From Epiperipatus broadwayi (Eukaryota > Onychophora > Udeonychophora > Euonychophora > Peripatidae), in assembly GCA_028023455.1 (NCBI GenBank), contig JAQFVV010000563.1:248001-312000 (forward strand): a stretch of 64,000 nt of DNA. The letters run 5' to 3'. The notes under the pieces are model-generated. The model had not been told where the DNA came from. It saw only the letters and a program-made list of their open reading frames with translations, and searched no databases. How positions within the stretch are numbered: position 1 is the stretch's first letter; each line of letters opens with the position of its first letter. The position numbers and the translations under genes are program-made. This document shows, in pieces, positions 48,163-61,300 of the stretch.

Positions 48163-48568
48163 AGCAGAAAATTTTCGAGAAGGATGCCGAGTGTTTTTTT
48201 TTTAAGTGAGGAGGGAGTGATAGGCTTTAGAATAAACAACTTTTCCAAAATACATGTTATTTGAAATAATAATTTATTTTCTCGCTTAAAAATATAATAT
48301 TAAAAATAATTCCTAATATCATTATTTGTATATCAAATAATAATAAAAACTGCCCTACTTTTTTATTTTGAACATAATTTATAATTTTAAAATTCATATA
48401 TATATACTACAAATATTTAAATTTTTAATTAAATTAACAAAAAAAAAACATACTGCCTTGTGGCATTTTGCATCTTATTATTTTTTGATTGTTCATATTT
48501 AAATAAACATTTGAATTTAAAATGAAATTTGAATATTTCTAAAAACATATAAATATACTTTGATTTTT
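48163..48568. other. No gene seen
   Basis: Very AT-rich spacer. Confidence 0.6.
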
Positions 48569-48994
48569 AAATTAAATAACATAATATTTTTAAAAAAGTG
48601 TTAACTCAAGCTATAATCGGATAACACGACGAAATTCACATATCATAATAAAAATAAAATCATATCCTATATATATAATTTATCACACATATGTAAATCA
48701 CTAACATAATGAGAACAAAAAACAAACAAAAAATGATTTCTTTTTTTCTTTTTCAATAGAACAGACAGCAAAGGTACTCAAAAATTAAATAACATAATAT
48801 TTTTAAAAAAGTGTTAACTCAAGCTATAATCGGATAACACGACGAAATTCACATATCATAATAAAAATAAAATCATATCCTATATATATAATTTATCACA
48901 CATATGTAAATCACTAACATAATGAGAACAAAAAACAAACAAAAAATGATTTCTTTTTTTCTTTTTCAATAGAACAGACAGCAAAGGTACTCAA
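48569..48994. repeat. Exact 213-bp tandem duplication
   Basis: Units 48569-48781 and 48782-48994 appear identical base for base, including homopolymer runs. Anchors such as gtgttaactcaagc and cggataacacgacg recur exactly 213 apart. Non-coding. Confidence 0.95.
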
Positions 48995-49134
48995 TCAGCC
49001 AAATGTGTATCACCTTTTAATCATTGTCTTTTGATATATTTTTCCTTTTCGTTTGTGACAAAAATATTGCATATAATGTGATATTTGCTTAATTTTAAAT
49101 ACTAAATTAATCAGTATTTTTAGATATAATTATT

Positions 49135-49354
49135 AACTATAATATTTAAACAGCAGTAAACTGTTGCACATGCGCTTTGGTTTTTTAAATATAAAATGAA
49201 TGAATACTAACACTTCAACCACATGATAAAGTCTTTGGAAAAGATTCTATCCAAAGACTTTATCATGTGGTTGAAGTGTTAGTATTCATTCATTTTATAT
49301 TTAAAATCCAAAGCGCATGTGCAACAGTTTAATGCTGTTTAAATATTATAGTTT
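49135..49354. repeat. Long near-perfect inverted repeat (hairpin)
   Basis: Arms of about 104 bp (49135-49240 and 49250-49354) with a centre of roughly 10-12 bases around aaaagattctat. Both arms carry gcacatgcgctttgg, the tgaatgaatactaac block and cttcaaccacatgataaag. Differences are few, such as a small T-run change near 49182 and cagtaaac versus cattaaac in the outer part. RNA from either strand would fold into a long hairpin. Confidence 0.9.
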
Positions 49355-51330
49355 ATAAAAAACATTGCGCTATATAAAATAATTGACTTAGATATAATTA
49401 TTGTAAAAAATTCTTTGAAGTGATGAGCACTTTTAGTTAATGTTTGTGATTTTCCATTTCTTATTACAATCCTAAAATCATATTTAATTAAGAAGAGAAA
49501 AAGAGTGTGCACCATTTTTACTGCTTCCCCAAGTGGATGTTTCCATTGTTATTCCTAGTGGTAATTTGAGCAAACCATCAAAATTTGATTTTAGAATTGA
49601 ATGTTTTATTCTATAGTAGAATTCAATAAATTGGGTTTAATTTGTTAGAAATATGCATTTACAAATGAAAAACATTCTAAAATCTATTTGAACATTGCAA
49701 ATATAGTAAAAAAATTAAGTAAAATATATAACAAGAAAGATTATTTTTCTTATTGACTGATTAGCATAATGCTATTAAAAATTATTTGATGAAATTTTTA
49801 TTGATTGAATATTATTTGTTAAATGTGAATAAATATTTACAAAGTCATCATAAAGCTTTGAAATTCTATTCTAAAATTTAAAATTGTTTTTATAATTATT
49901 AAGATGTCACAAAAGTTTTGTACTACAATGTTTTGCAGAGCATAATGATTGTAAATTCTTTATTATTCTTACTTCAAATTTCTTACCTTGCATTAGCGGG
50001 TTGTTGATTTTTTTTTTTGTTATATAAAAAAAAACAAGCTGGATCTTGAAAATTCCTTTTTTAGTAGCTAATATACAGGTATTTTATAAAAATATAAATT
50101 ATGAAGAAAATGTTTTTGCACATTGCTAACAACAATGGGAGTCATGTTTACAAGCATGTCTTGCAAGTATTCTCTCAAAGAATCTATCAATCAGCACTTT
50201 GTGCAGGGATTTTGGCTTTTTTGATAAATGTTTGATCTGAAGAATAGTGACATCTTCATGGTTTTTTTTTTTAAATTAATAAATCAATATTATTTTAATT
50301 CTCTTCTTTTACTGTTAAATGAGTCAAAACTGGCAAAATAACATTACAGGTAATCACAGACATGTGAAGGAAAGCTTTTAAGGACTATCAGTTCCATTTT
50401 CAAATAAAGTACTTTGCATATATTAACAAGTGAATTATACTCTAATTGAAAAATAAGCAAAAAAATCCATCAGCTAAACATCAGCAAACCAAAGAATATA
50501 TTGGATCCTTCTACTCTTAGTGCTTTTTAAATGTAAATAGGCTAAGTTTTCTGACCATGCTAAGATTTGACATTGGAATCAATATTAACACCAGATGTAA
50601 ACATAGCACTATAATGTCATAATTGTTATCAGACAATGATATTAATTACACTTTGGAAATTTTCAACATTATCAACAAATTTAGTTTATTTACATTGAAA
50701 ACTCTAAGAATAAAAAAATCCATTCAATATTTTAGTTTTTGACATTAAAGCAGGCAATTTGTTTTGTTATTTCACAGCTAGAGAGAATTTAAGTAATTTC
50801 ATATAAATTAATGGTGTGTAAATTTAATATTTAATTTTGTATACAGGTACATATATATTATTCTTATTAAAACCAGTTTTTATCATATCACAGATATATG
50901 AGACAGTACTCAAAAATAACAGGCAATGTTCTTTGATAAACATGCCTCTTATAATGCATGCTTCTGTTTCTAGATAACTAAAGTGGAGACCCTCTGCATC
51001 AATTTTTTCAAATAATGGGATCATGTTGCATTTGTGATGGCATGTAGCACATTTTGTTGTAAAGTGCATTTCATATATTTGTTGATTTTTATAATAGCTG
51101 AAAAGTTGGAACAGGTGAATTTCTGTTTTCTATTAGTAATACTAGAAATAGTTTACAAGTAACTTGTACTGGAAAAAATATGTTTACAAGTGGTTTAATG
51201 GAAGTGTCAAATTCACTACATTCCCAGAGAAGCATCATTAGTGAAAGTTCAATGTCAAAATAATGCTGATTTTTTAAAAAATACAAATAGAATTATTCAC
51301 TCAGAATGCATTCATAATGATCAGATCTTT
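49355..51330. other. No gene; possible mariner upstream remnant
   Basis: AT-rich to about 50.8 kb, then more complex. The minus-strand frames at 50824-51286 are probably shadows of decayed plus-strand transposon sequence leading into the mariner remnant. Confidence 0.45.
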
Positions 51331-51725
51331 AAAATCTAAAAATTCTGAAGCTTTTGCATGAAGCAGTAACACATGAATATCCCTCTTTATGGAAAAGTGA
51401 GTGCAATTTTCACTGTAACGATGCCCTAATGCACAAAAACCTTTTAAGTGTGAAACAATATTTAATTCCAATTTAGCATGATCTAGCTTTCCATCAATCA
51501 TATTCACTTGATATCACTCCATGTGACTTTTTTTTATTCTCTTGAGTGAAAAAATGCCTTCTTTTTTTTCTGCAGACTTAGAAGTGGTAAAGGAAAAAAA
51601 GGATGGTGTTAAAAGGCATCACTTTGCAAGAGTTTCCAGACTTCTTCAAAAAGTGAAAATATATGTTCATACCAGTACATTGCATTAAATGGATAATACT
51701 TTGAAAGGGATTCAATTTGCAACAT
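51331..51725 (+). pseudogene. Mariner-type transposase, C-terminal remnant
   Basis: Plus-strand reading with frame changes gives LHEAVTHEYPSLWKS, then NFHCNDALMHKNLLSVKQYL (family FxHHDNAPAHxxxxVxxFL), HQSYSLDITPCDFFLFS (family PPYSPDLAPCDFFLFP), VKKCL, and a KGITLQEFPDFFKKW-like end (family LKxITxxEFxxCFxxWxxR). The DNAPAH motif that carries a catalytic Asp is damaged and the frame is shifted at T and A runs. No terminal inverted repeats were located. The 68-codon minus-strand frame over this region is a shadow. Confidence 0.75.
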
Positions 51726-53517
51726 CTAAAAATAAATACATATTTTTTTTATTATAAAATACCAATTATTTTGGCTATCCCCTTGTATATTTCTACTTAC
51801 CCTTTGTTTCACATGTATCGATATGCATATAATTGCTCATTATTAACATTAGCATTGTCATGAATAGATGGTACCAATAAAAAAAGTTATTCTGGAATAT
51901 TAGAAATCTCAAAATGTCAGTACAATGTTAATGAAAAGATTAATAAAGATAAAATATAAATTTCATATATTTTACTAATAAAAATATTTGCTTTAATGTA
52001 TACATAGTAACATATTAATATTTATAGATTCACAGCAAAAATCAAATAAAGGCATCCCTCATGCAATATACCCCTTCTCTATTTATCAATCTTTAAAAAG
52101 CCTCTTACCCTAAAAGAAAAAAATCTATGATCTGAATTCAAATTTTTGCCACCTAAACCTTGATTTTACCCCCAGATTTTAAGCTAATATGCAGCTCTTA
52201 TCCAACCCTCTCTACTGATCATCATGAAGATACCCATAAATAATATTTCTGGCATGCATATGCATTATTCTATAATAATATATACTTTGTATGCCTAAAG
52301 ATTAATAAAATCGAATTTGATGATGATGATCAAATCTTATGTTCCCTATAAATATATATTATATGGCACCCTGGTTATATTCTCTGATCATCATTTACCC
52401 AAATATTATCTCAGAAGACTATATTTAACATCCATTCATAAAGGTTTTATTAGAATTTGAACTTAATTACATTCAAAACACCATTATCATTTAAGAACAA
52501 TCCTGAATTTCTTAGCTCAGAACATGAGCACTTAATAGAGAATCAATGTATATATGTTGGAAATGGAATTATTGAGAGAATGATGCATAACTAGCAAATA
52601 ATTTAAGGAAACCATATAAATAATACACATTCAAATAATAATAAATTTAATTAACAATTAAAATGCCAATTATTAACACATACAAATTATATTACTATTT
52701 TAATAAGATCTTTTACATATTTATTGCAGACTGTTTCAAAAGAATTTAGTAAGCTTATTGCTGATGGATTATTTCTGATTTTTAATTCTTATATTGTTTG
52801 TCTGTTGGGTGATTTTAGGGTGAATGTTCCGAGATTTTACTACATTTTGTTGCTTGACTATGCAGAAAAATAAAACCAGGTAATTGAAAAATAGTTCAGC
52901 AGGCAAAATGTTAAACATTTCCCTATGTCTTCTGTTTCTGGGCTTTCTCTTGGTGATTTTCTGAAGTTGGAAAGACTGCATTGTGAGTTCTGACAGGTAT
53001 ATTTTGGGTGCACTTAGCAATTTATATATATATATTTCTTCTATTCTTTTAAACTATACTGGAAATAGTAGCTGGTTGTTTACATGTCAGTATTGAGAAG
53101 TACTATAACAGCAATTTTGAAGCAAATTAGAATAATTCTGCAGCAAAAACTGTTGTTTTGTTGGGGTTTTTTTTTTTTCAAATTTATAAACTGCTGCCAA
53201 TGTGTATCCTGCACTTTTCACAAATATTGTAATATGTATTTTCCATTTTTTTTATAACCATTTGTTAAGCCAGCACAAACCTTCCCCAAAAGCTTACATG
53301 TGTTTATTCTTATGTTTAAAACTTTGTTTTAATTTTTCTTCTTTAATCCCTTTAATCACATTTAATTACAGTTCTGATTAGATTTTATCACAATCAGACT
53401 TTATCACAATAAGTTGTGTTTCTTTTTCTTTTTCATAGTTTGCAACCTTAATTAAATTATTAATCAAGATTATAATAGATATATAATTTTATTTTATAAC
53501 TTTAGTATATTAGAAAT
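51726..53517. other. No gene seen
   Basis: AT-rich spacer. The 83-codon minus-strand frame at 52769-53020 shows no recognisable domain. AT microsatellite near 53021-53032. Confidence 0.55.
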
Positions 53518-53590
53518 ATGCGAAGCTGCCTTACAAGCAGCTGGTCCGGGTTCGCTTACTGGCCAACGCATTTGATATATGAAAATATAT
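53518..53590 (+). repeat. tRNA-derived SINE, 5'-truncated copy 4
   Basis: Retains the anticodon-like hairpin (agctgc, loop cttacaa, gcagct) and the ggtccgggttcgcttactgg B-box region, then a short AT tail. The A box is missing, as expected for a truncated retrocopy. Confidence 0.65.
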
Positions 53591-56500
53591 ATAAATATCT
53601 TGGAAAAATATATAAAAAACAAATATAATCTATACATATAGATATATGAGATCAATTGAAGAATTTTTTAATTACTTTCTTTTATTTAATTTATTTTTAA
53701 ATTTTATCTGTAAATAACTGATTTTCAGCTCATTTTATAGAGGCAGTTTGTAATATAGGCATGGTTAGTGTTGGCCAATGTTGCAATACTACAATACACA
53801 TAGTAACATTTAATATTTACAGATCCAGAGCAAAAATTAAATAGACATCCATCATCCTACACCCTTAGTCATTCTTTATCAATGTTTTAATGGGTTCTTG
53901 CCTTGTAAAAAAATTCTAGTTATTGGCTTTCTATGATCTCTATTCAAGTTTTAACCAGGTAAATCTTGATTTTTTTTTTTTTTCAGGTTCTAAACGGATG
54001 GCTAGCCCTTATTCAACCCAGTTAAATATTAAAAATTTGATTCCAAACCGTTTTCCCATTCACAGGAAATGGGTTTTTTTCTTTTTGCAACTTACACACA
54101 GCCAGCACAGTTTAAGTGATGTTTATCAAAATATGTGAAAAACATTTTGCACTCAAATTACAAATACAAATGAAATGAAAACTCAACATTATTATTAAAT
54201 ATTAATAAATAAAGGGTAAAATAAGAATAAAAAATTTCAAATCCTTACCATCTAGCAATTTGGTCAATCTCATGAATAATGGCTTTATTCAGGTTAAGTT
54301 ATTGAAAATACAGGAAGAATTTGCCATGCAATGGCTATTTAAAGTTACATTATCCTTTTTATCTTTAGATACTTATAATAAATTAAAAATTAAAATATCT
54401 ATTTTCATAATGAAAAAAACATTAATTTTAATATAAAAAATAAAAATGCTGACTAATTTATAATATTTCTCTTTCTATCTGTGAAGTTGGTGTGTGTGTG
54501 TGTATATATATATAAGGATCCCAAAAGATAAAACAGAACCACAACTAAACAATGAGAAAGTTATTATTCATCAATTCAAACAACATCTGATAGTAATGAT
54601 TTTGTGGATTTTCCTCGTCTGAGCAATTAGATAATAATAAACTAAATACTTAAAACAAATTCTAAGTTTCTTCGGAAATTTTAAGTTGCATACTGAAAAT
54701 ATATTGAAATGTAAAACTAGATTTTTTTTTTTTTTTAACTCTCAAATCATGAACGTAATAATATTACGTGTTAGTCACTCCCCTGTGAGATTCTGCATAA
54801 AAGGAAAAAGTATATATAATTGTGCAGTTATATCTGAACACAAACAACTGCAATACTAAACCATTACATTTTGTTTGATTTAATGATTTTTATTTTTTAG
54901 TATCTAATAAATAAAAATTATTTCATTAACGCGTTCTTTAATCATGTTAGCAAAGCAAGGTTACTAAAAAAAAAAAAAAAAAAACAGAGTTAGTCAAGTA
55001 AATAGAAATCACTTTAAGAAGAAGCCCATTAGCCATCAAGAGAAGGTTTTTAACATTGTTGCTGCTAACAATTTTGTATTCCTTCCTAATAAACATGGTT
55101 CAGTTAATATCCATTTGGTTGCAACTAATTTTTACCAAAGTACTACCATCTCATTAAAATGTTCTTTCAGCATTTAAAAACACACGTCTAAAATGCAATT
55201 TCCACTCAAATCTAAACTTTTGTTCAAACAACTCACATTGATTTTCAAAAATTTAAAAGTTCAGAATGTAGACAATATATAAATAACCCTTAAAATCTCG
55301 TAAAAAAAAATAATAACTTTTTAAAAATATAAATAAAAGACTTTACTTCTCCTGATCAACTTAATAGACTTCCATTAAGCTAGATTCTTCTTGAATGCTA
55401 CTTAAATTTGTCTTAATGACTATTTTAATGGAAATATGTTTACCTTCTAAAAGTATATATGTATGTAAACATGTGTACACGTAATGGTTAGCCTGTTCTA
55501 ATATAATTTGAAAGTTAAAAACTAATATATCACTTTATTTTTACAATGAAACAAACACTGTTACACATATATCAAATAAAAACATACAAATTCATAAATT
55601 ATTTTATTAAAATCATAAATAATACCTCATAAATATATATAAGTAAAAAATATATGTTTCAATAAAGTTAATGACTACTAAATTTAAAAAGAAATGTATA
55701 CTATATAAAAATAACATCAGACAAATTAATAATAAAGCATATAAATAACTATAGTATAGTTTCCACATTCAGGGTTCCAAGCTTTTATATAGATACCAAA
55801 AAATTGTGTTTAGTAACACAAAATTCACATGATGAAGACACGCATATATACAGTACAGACATTTCTAGTATGTAAATACAAATTTAATTACAGACCTAAC
55901 TGGATTTAAAAATTATACCAACACCAACAAAAATAATTACAAAAGCAGAAAAATGCAGTCATGAAAATGACAACGGACTCATAAACTGAAAGATAAAGAA
56001 AGAGTACATTTACATATGTAAACACTACTCAAATCTAAATATGCAATGAATGCATTACTGTGTTAAAAAAAATTGCATTAAAATCATTTTTTTGAAAGAA
56101 AAAAAATTAAATAAAACTTACCATCCTCCTTTTTCATTTTTTAATGATAAAAATTAATTTGATTAAAGATAATATCGAGTATGTAAATTTCAAGCTTAAT
56201 GATGGCAGCAATAATTTTCTTGTGATATTTTTGTGATCCCAGTGAAATATTTGTGATGTAAATTTGAAAAATTAAAATTTTATTTTAAATAGTTCCAAAG
56301 TACAAAGGTAATAATGGTAAAAAATCTGTAAAACTAAAGAAGCTGTTATTTTTTAAGTTCGTGTCAGTTTATGAATCTATATAACTATCTCTTACATGCA
56401 GAAAATAGTTTGAAATCAGTCTTTTCAATGAACCCTTTGCTAAAGTCTTTGTATAGATTCAATACTTTTCTAATGCATTACATTACTGTTGCCTATTGGA

Positions 56501-59500
56501 ACATTCTTTATGTTCATATCCCCACACCCAAAAATTTAATGCTTTTGAAATTTTACTATACTTCACATGTTTTGTAGATATAACATATTCAGTTTAAAGT
56601 GGAAGAAATCTTAGCATGAATTGTTTTACCCTTTTTACTATTTTTCATAATAATAATCCAGCCAGCTTTGGCAAATGATTTTTTTTTCTTTAAATAAATT
56701 GACATATAGAAAAAACTTCTTAACTTTTTTTAAGTTTAAAAAAATAATTATCACCATTAATTTTGTCTTTTGGAGCCATTTACAATTTTCAAATTTATGA
56801 CGGAAATAAACTTTTATGAGGCAAATATTAGAGTATAGTCACAACCTTTTAAAACTAATAAGTTACTAAGGGCACAGAAGTGATCACTTGAGATAGACAA
56901 ATAATAAATAGGTAATATATATATATATTTATTTCTCCAAATTTTTAATTGATATTTTTTCCCAAATTTCAGATAAATAAGATATATAAAATTTACCAAT
57001 TTTAAATTTCTTTACATTTTTATTACACCCCCCCCCCGAATTTCAGAAAGAATAATTATCAGAATTGACAGAGCAATTATGCAATCGAGCTGTACACATA
57101 AAATATGAAAGAAAATATTATTAACTACCTCATAATGACTAAATATATATATATTGCATATATAAAGATACAAATAAATTAAGCAATCAAAGATTTATTG
57201 CTCAAGAGATCATGAAAAGTTGGAGCACTAAAACTGGCACAGCCAAAGCCATACTCCAAATGTTGAATTCCAGAATATCATTTCACCACTGCATTAAACT
57301 CAAGATAAGATACTAATCTTTATCTGTGATTAAAAAAAAAATCTTATTTAGGAAACGGAATACATCAAAATTATAAATCATTTTCATATATATAAATGAT
57401 GTTTAAAAATTCAATAACATCCATTTTCTTACATTAGAAAGAAAAATTATATGTACCTATATTTACATATGGTGATTATAACACAAAATGGTTGAATAAT
57501 GTATAACATAAAAACATTTTAATCAGATAAACCCTTTAAATATTAGAATATGATTCATCTATTTCTCAATGTTTGGATGTAAATTATAGAAGCATTTTTG
57601 CCATCAGTCTAAACATTAACAAGTTGAACTAACTTCCATTATGAGATTTAGCAGAAAAAAAAACTAATCAAGTTATTTAATCATCGGGGACTCTTATGCT
57701 CTTGAAATAACAGATGCGAAAAAAAAATTTTTCTTGAATCCATCATTCTATTACCATTTAAAGCTCATGTGGCTACATTTTTCATTACTCAACAATATCT
57801 CAGAATTCTCAAATAAAGAAGAAAATCTGCATCAAATAAGTCAAGAAAAATATAAAAATAATCCACTATAAATCCACATAAAAAAAAAGAAATAATAATT
57901 CTCAATAAACTGGGTATAGACTTCAAATAAAATTTTTAAAAATATAGACTATCACTAGTTATCTTCATTTTATTAAAAGTGCCATTAAAAAAATACAATC
58001 ATTTTAAATGTCTACAAATCCCACAAAGTCAAGAATGTTTAACTTTAATATAGCAAAACAATTTTTATTTGAACTATTATATATTCATATGCCTAACTTC
58101 CCAGAAGATCATGTGATATTTGAGCACTTCAATTCCATTAATGATAATAATTAAATAGATTTTTGGTATTTCTTAAGAAACAATGGAAGTGAGAGAATTG
58201 GCTCAAGATCCATGAACTTAGAGCTTCTCTCAAATAATCACAAATTTGTTTTATCTACATTACTGCTTTAATAATACATATACAGCACTAATCTATTTAT
58301 TTCACTACACTATCATCTAAAAAGTTTCTCAATTATTGCTAATAATATTTTTGTCATACAATTCCTTATTGCCATGTAATAATAACACTGTTCTTTTTAA
58401 ATCAATTTATAACATACAGTAATTAACAGTGAACTGTATTCATTCTAATAAATATCACAATTAAAACTGTGATATTTACAAAATAGTTGACAAAAATATG
58501 CATTGGGTACATCAACAAGCATACATGCAAGTTATTCATGTAATTTTAGATCAGTACAAAGTTTGCAAAATATATTTCAAAAGGCAAAATAAACCACATC
58601 AATTTAGCAGACTACTGTTCTAGTCATAATGTGTGAGTGTACACTTTTCTATAAGACAAAGATAATTTAAATAATCTGTTTTATAAATGAAGTAATTCTT
58701 TCATACTTCATTTGGCTAAAGCTGAATCAGTCATGGTTATCTGTTGCATTGATATAGTGGCTTTGTATTCATTTGACCACAAAACTTCAACCAAATAGTT
58801 TTAATTGAGTTTACTTCTAACTAAAGCACCTAAATTTCAGCAATTATCAGTAATATGAAAATCAATTCAGAAGAAGCTCTATTATCTCTGTAGAAGATTC
58901 TCTCATGCATTTGTGCAACATTTTCTTTTATTAAAATTATAAAAATAGAAAACAATTTTATATATAATTTGTTTACTTGTTTATTTTTATGTTTATAAAA
59001 TTAAAGATGTGTTCTTAATAAATAGGTAATACTCACATTTAGTATTTATTTGAACATATTTATTTTTAGCAGAAAATTAGTCACCTAAAAATTTACTGAT
59101 GACAAATAGAAAATAGCTACTGGTAAATAAAAACCGCATATTGTAAAAATATTACTTTTGTTAATTTTTGTAATTGTAAATAATTTTAATATTTCAAAAA
59201 ATGTTTACATTCATATTACTGAAAATTATTTTTTTCATTAAATCATTAATTTACTTGTTTATTTATTATATTTTGTTTATTTGCAAATGCACATTTAAAA
59301 AGTTAATATAGTACTATCAAAAACTTACAATAAAAAATGGTTAACGACAAAAATGAAGTCCATAAAAATATGGTATGCACTTTTGATATCATAAGTAGCT
59401 TTAATACTGTAGTGCAGGAAAGAGAGGTCTGAATAAGTGATCAGCCAGTGGTGCATAGAACATATAGTAAGTAAATTTATAATAGGTTATTCACAATTGT

Positions 59501-60480
59501 TTTAAAATTAATTACTGGTTAAAAGGGAATTGCAATGATTTAATAGTATGTTTTTGGTGTTTTTTTAAAGTGCTTGTATGTGTATGCATAGATGAGATAT
59601 ATAAAAATATCTTATTTGGATTACAATTAATAAATAAAGGCATTATTAAAACTTATAAAACTTTATCAAAACAAATGTCAATAAAAAAAATTCTTATTCC
59701 TTGTAATAATATTTTGATTTTTAAAAAAATCTTAAATATGAACTATATTTTTTTAAAATAGATAACTAACTAAAAATCTGGTATGTAAAAGTAATGAAAA
59801 GATAAAAAAGTCAATAAATCTATTATTATGTAATTTTAATTAAGCAAAAGGAGGGACAACATTCTTTAGCAGTAAGACTGAATAACATTTTTTAAAAATC
59901 AGTCTTTTACCAGTGAAAAGAACAGTACAAAAAGATTGTATGAGGAAATTGAATTTATAATACCAAAGTCTGAAAAAGTCATTTTCTTTTTTTTTTTAAT
60001 ATAACTTTTCTACAGTTATTTATATCACCATCCTATAAAAAAAAAAATGTTTCAGAAAATATAATCTGAACCAAAAGTAATAAAATTATTTATTTATGGC
60101 CAGTTTCTTGATAAAACAACCACAGAAAATGCATTGCTGATTAATTTTAAAATGTATCAGCTCCTGAGAACTGCCTAAGTAGATCCCTAAATGCCACAAC
60201 ACTTGGATATTTACAATAAATCTATAACTATGAAGAATGTGTGTCTCTATCATTGCTGGAAAAAGAACACTTAAATTGTACAAATTGGAAGAAAAAGAGA
60301 CATCATAAGTTGTATCCTATACTGATCAGTAGTTGAAGTTATAAATATATATACCATAGTAAGACAGTTCCTTTTAAAACTTTAATTAAAGAAAATAAAA
60401 ATGGCCTTAGTAATACAGTGTAATCCTTTAACATATTTTAATTCATTTCTTTTATATTAGTAATTAAGTTACTTTTATTT
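53591..60480. other. No gene seen; long AT-rich spacer
   Basis: Almost 7 kb of AT-rich sequence with TG/TA microsatellites (for example 54489-54513), a long A run near 54967-54984, and a C8 run at 57027-57034. The short frames at 53923-54138, 56371-56577 and 59570-59761 lack domains. I see no RNA gene, promoter or recognisable element. Confidence 0.55.
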
Positions 60481-60494
60481 AGTTTACTTTTATT

Positions 60495-60571
60495 TTGAAT
60501 AATATAATAGGCTTAAATAATATTATTAATAATAATGATGACGATGGTGATGATGATGACAGTAGTAGTAA

Positions 60572-60618
<47 letters not shown>

Positions 60619-61300
60619 AGAAAATATATGTTGGTTTCAATATTACAAAAGATTTATTTGTTAAAATTAGGAAATTAATATTTAATATGATTAATAACAA
60701 ATATAATATTATTTATTCTGTTTATAAAAAAAAAAGTTTAAATTTGTTGATTAATAATGATAATGATTATAATAATTTAGAAGTTATGAATTCGGTTTAT
60801 ATTATAAAATGTTTAGATTGTTTTAAATATAATAAAGAAATTTCATGTGTTGAAACTACAAAGAATAAACTCCCAACAAGATTAAAACAGCATTTAAATG
60901 ATAAAACTTCTGCAGTTTATTATCAAATGAGTAAATTTAAGCATAAAGATTTTAAAATAGAACCTTTAGAATGTATTAGGATCATATTATGAAAGAATTA
61001 TAAAAGAATGAATTTATACTACTGAAACAAAACCTGTAATGACTAGGTTGTTAATTGAAAAAACAATAACAGATTGATTTAATTAAATAATTATAGAAAA
61101 TTATTTTAACAAATGTATTTAAGAAACAAATGTAATGGAAATTAATGATTGTTTGCTAGAAGAGTTTTAAGGTATGAGTTATTTGTATTTGTTATATATA
61201 TTTGAATTATTGAGGAATATTTCTATTTATGTTTATGTTTTTATGTACTTTTTAGTTGTTCCTTGATAAAGACTATAAAAAAATATAGTTGAAATGTTGG
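60495..61300 (+). pseudogene. Penelope-like element GIY-YIG endonuclease fragment
   Basis: A 165-codon frame (60495-60992). Its first 40 residues are encoded by AAT, GAT and AGT trinucleotide tracts (Asn, Asp, Ser runs). The rest reads like the C-terminal end of a Penelope-like retroelement: YKKKSLNLLINN, NSVYIIKCLDC (GIY part of GIY-YIG with its Cys pair), EISCVETT where YIGET is expected, then LPTRLKQHL retaining the conserved Arg. The YIG Tyr-Ile-Gly is lost, so the nuclease is probably dead. Decayed sequence continues to a tgaaatgttggac block at about 61290. The RT domain is not visible upstream. Assignment rests on motif order only. Confidence 0.55.
60558..60619 (+). repeat. AGT trinucleotide microsatellite
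   Basis: About twenty AGT units with one AAT interruption, preceded by GAT/GAC units. It encodes poly-Ser in one frame and poly-Leu on the other strand. The overlapping minus-strand frame (60479-60700) is only this repeat. Confidence 0.95.

Noticed and set aside
50824-51507. Three consecutive minus-strand frames as exons
   Set aside because: At least the 51301-51507 frame is antisense to a mariner transposase remnant. The others have no domain or convincing splice signals.
53923-54138. 71-codon frame following a T run and AG as a host exon
   Set aside because: It has a polypyrimidine-AG look, but the frame has no domain, no donor site match and AT-rich composition like its surroundings.
60479-60700. 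Poly-Leu minus-strand frame
   Set aside because: It is only the AGT trinucleotide repeat read from the other strand.
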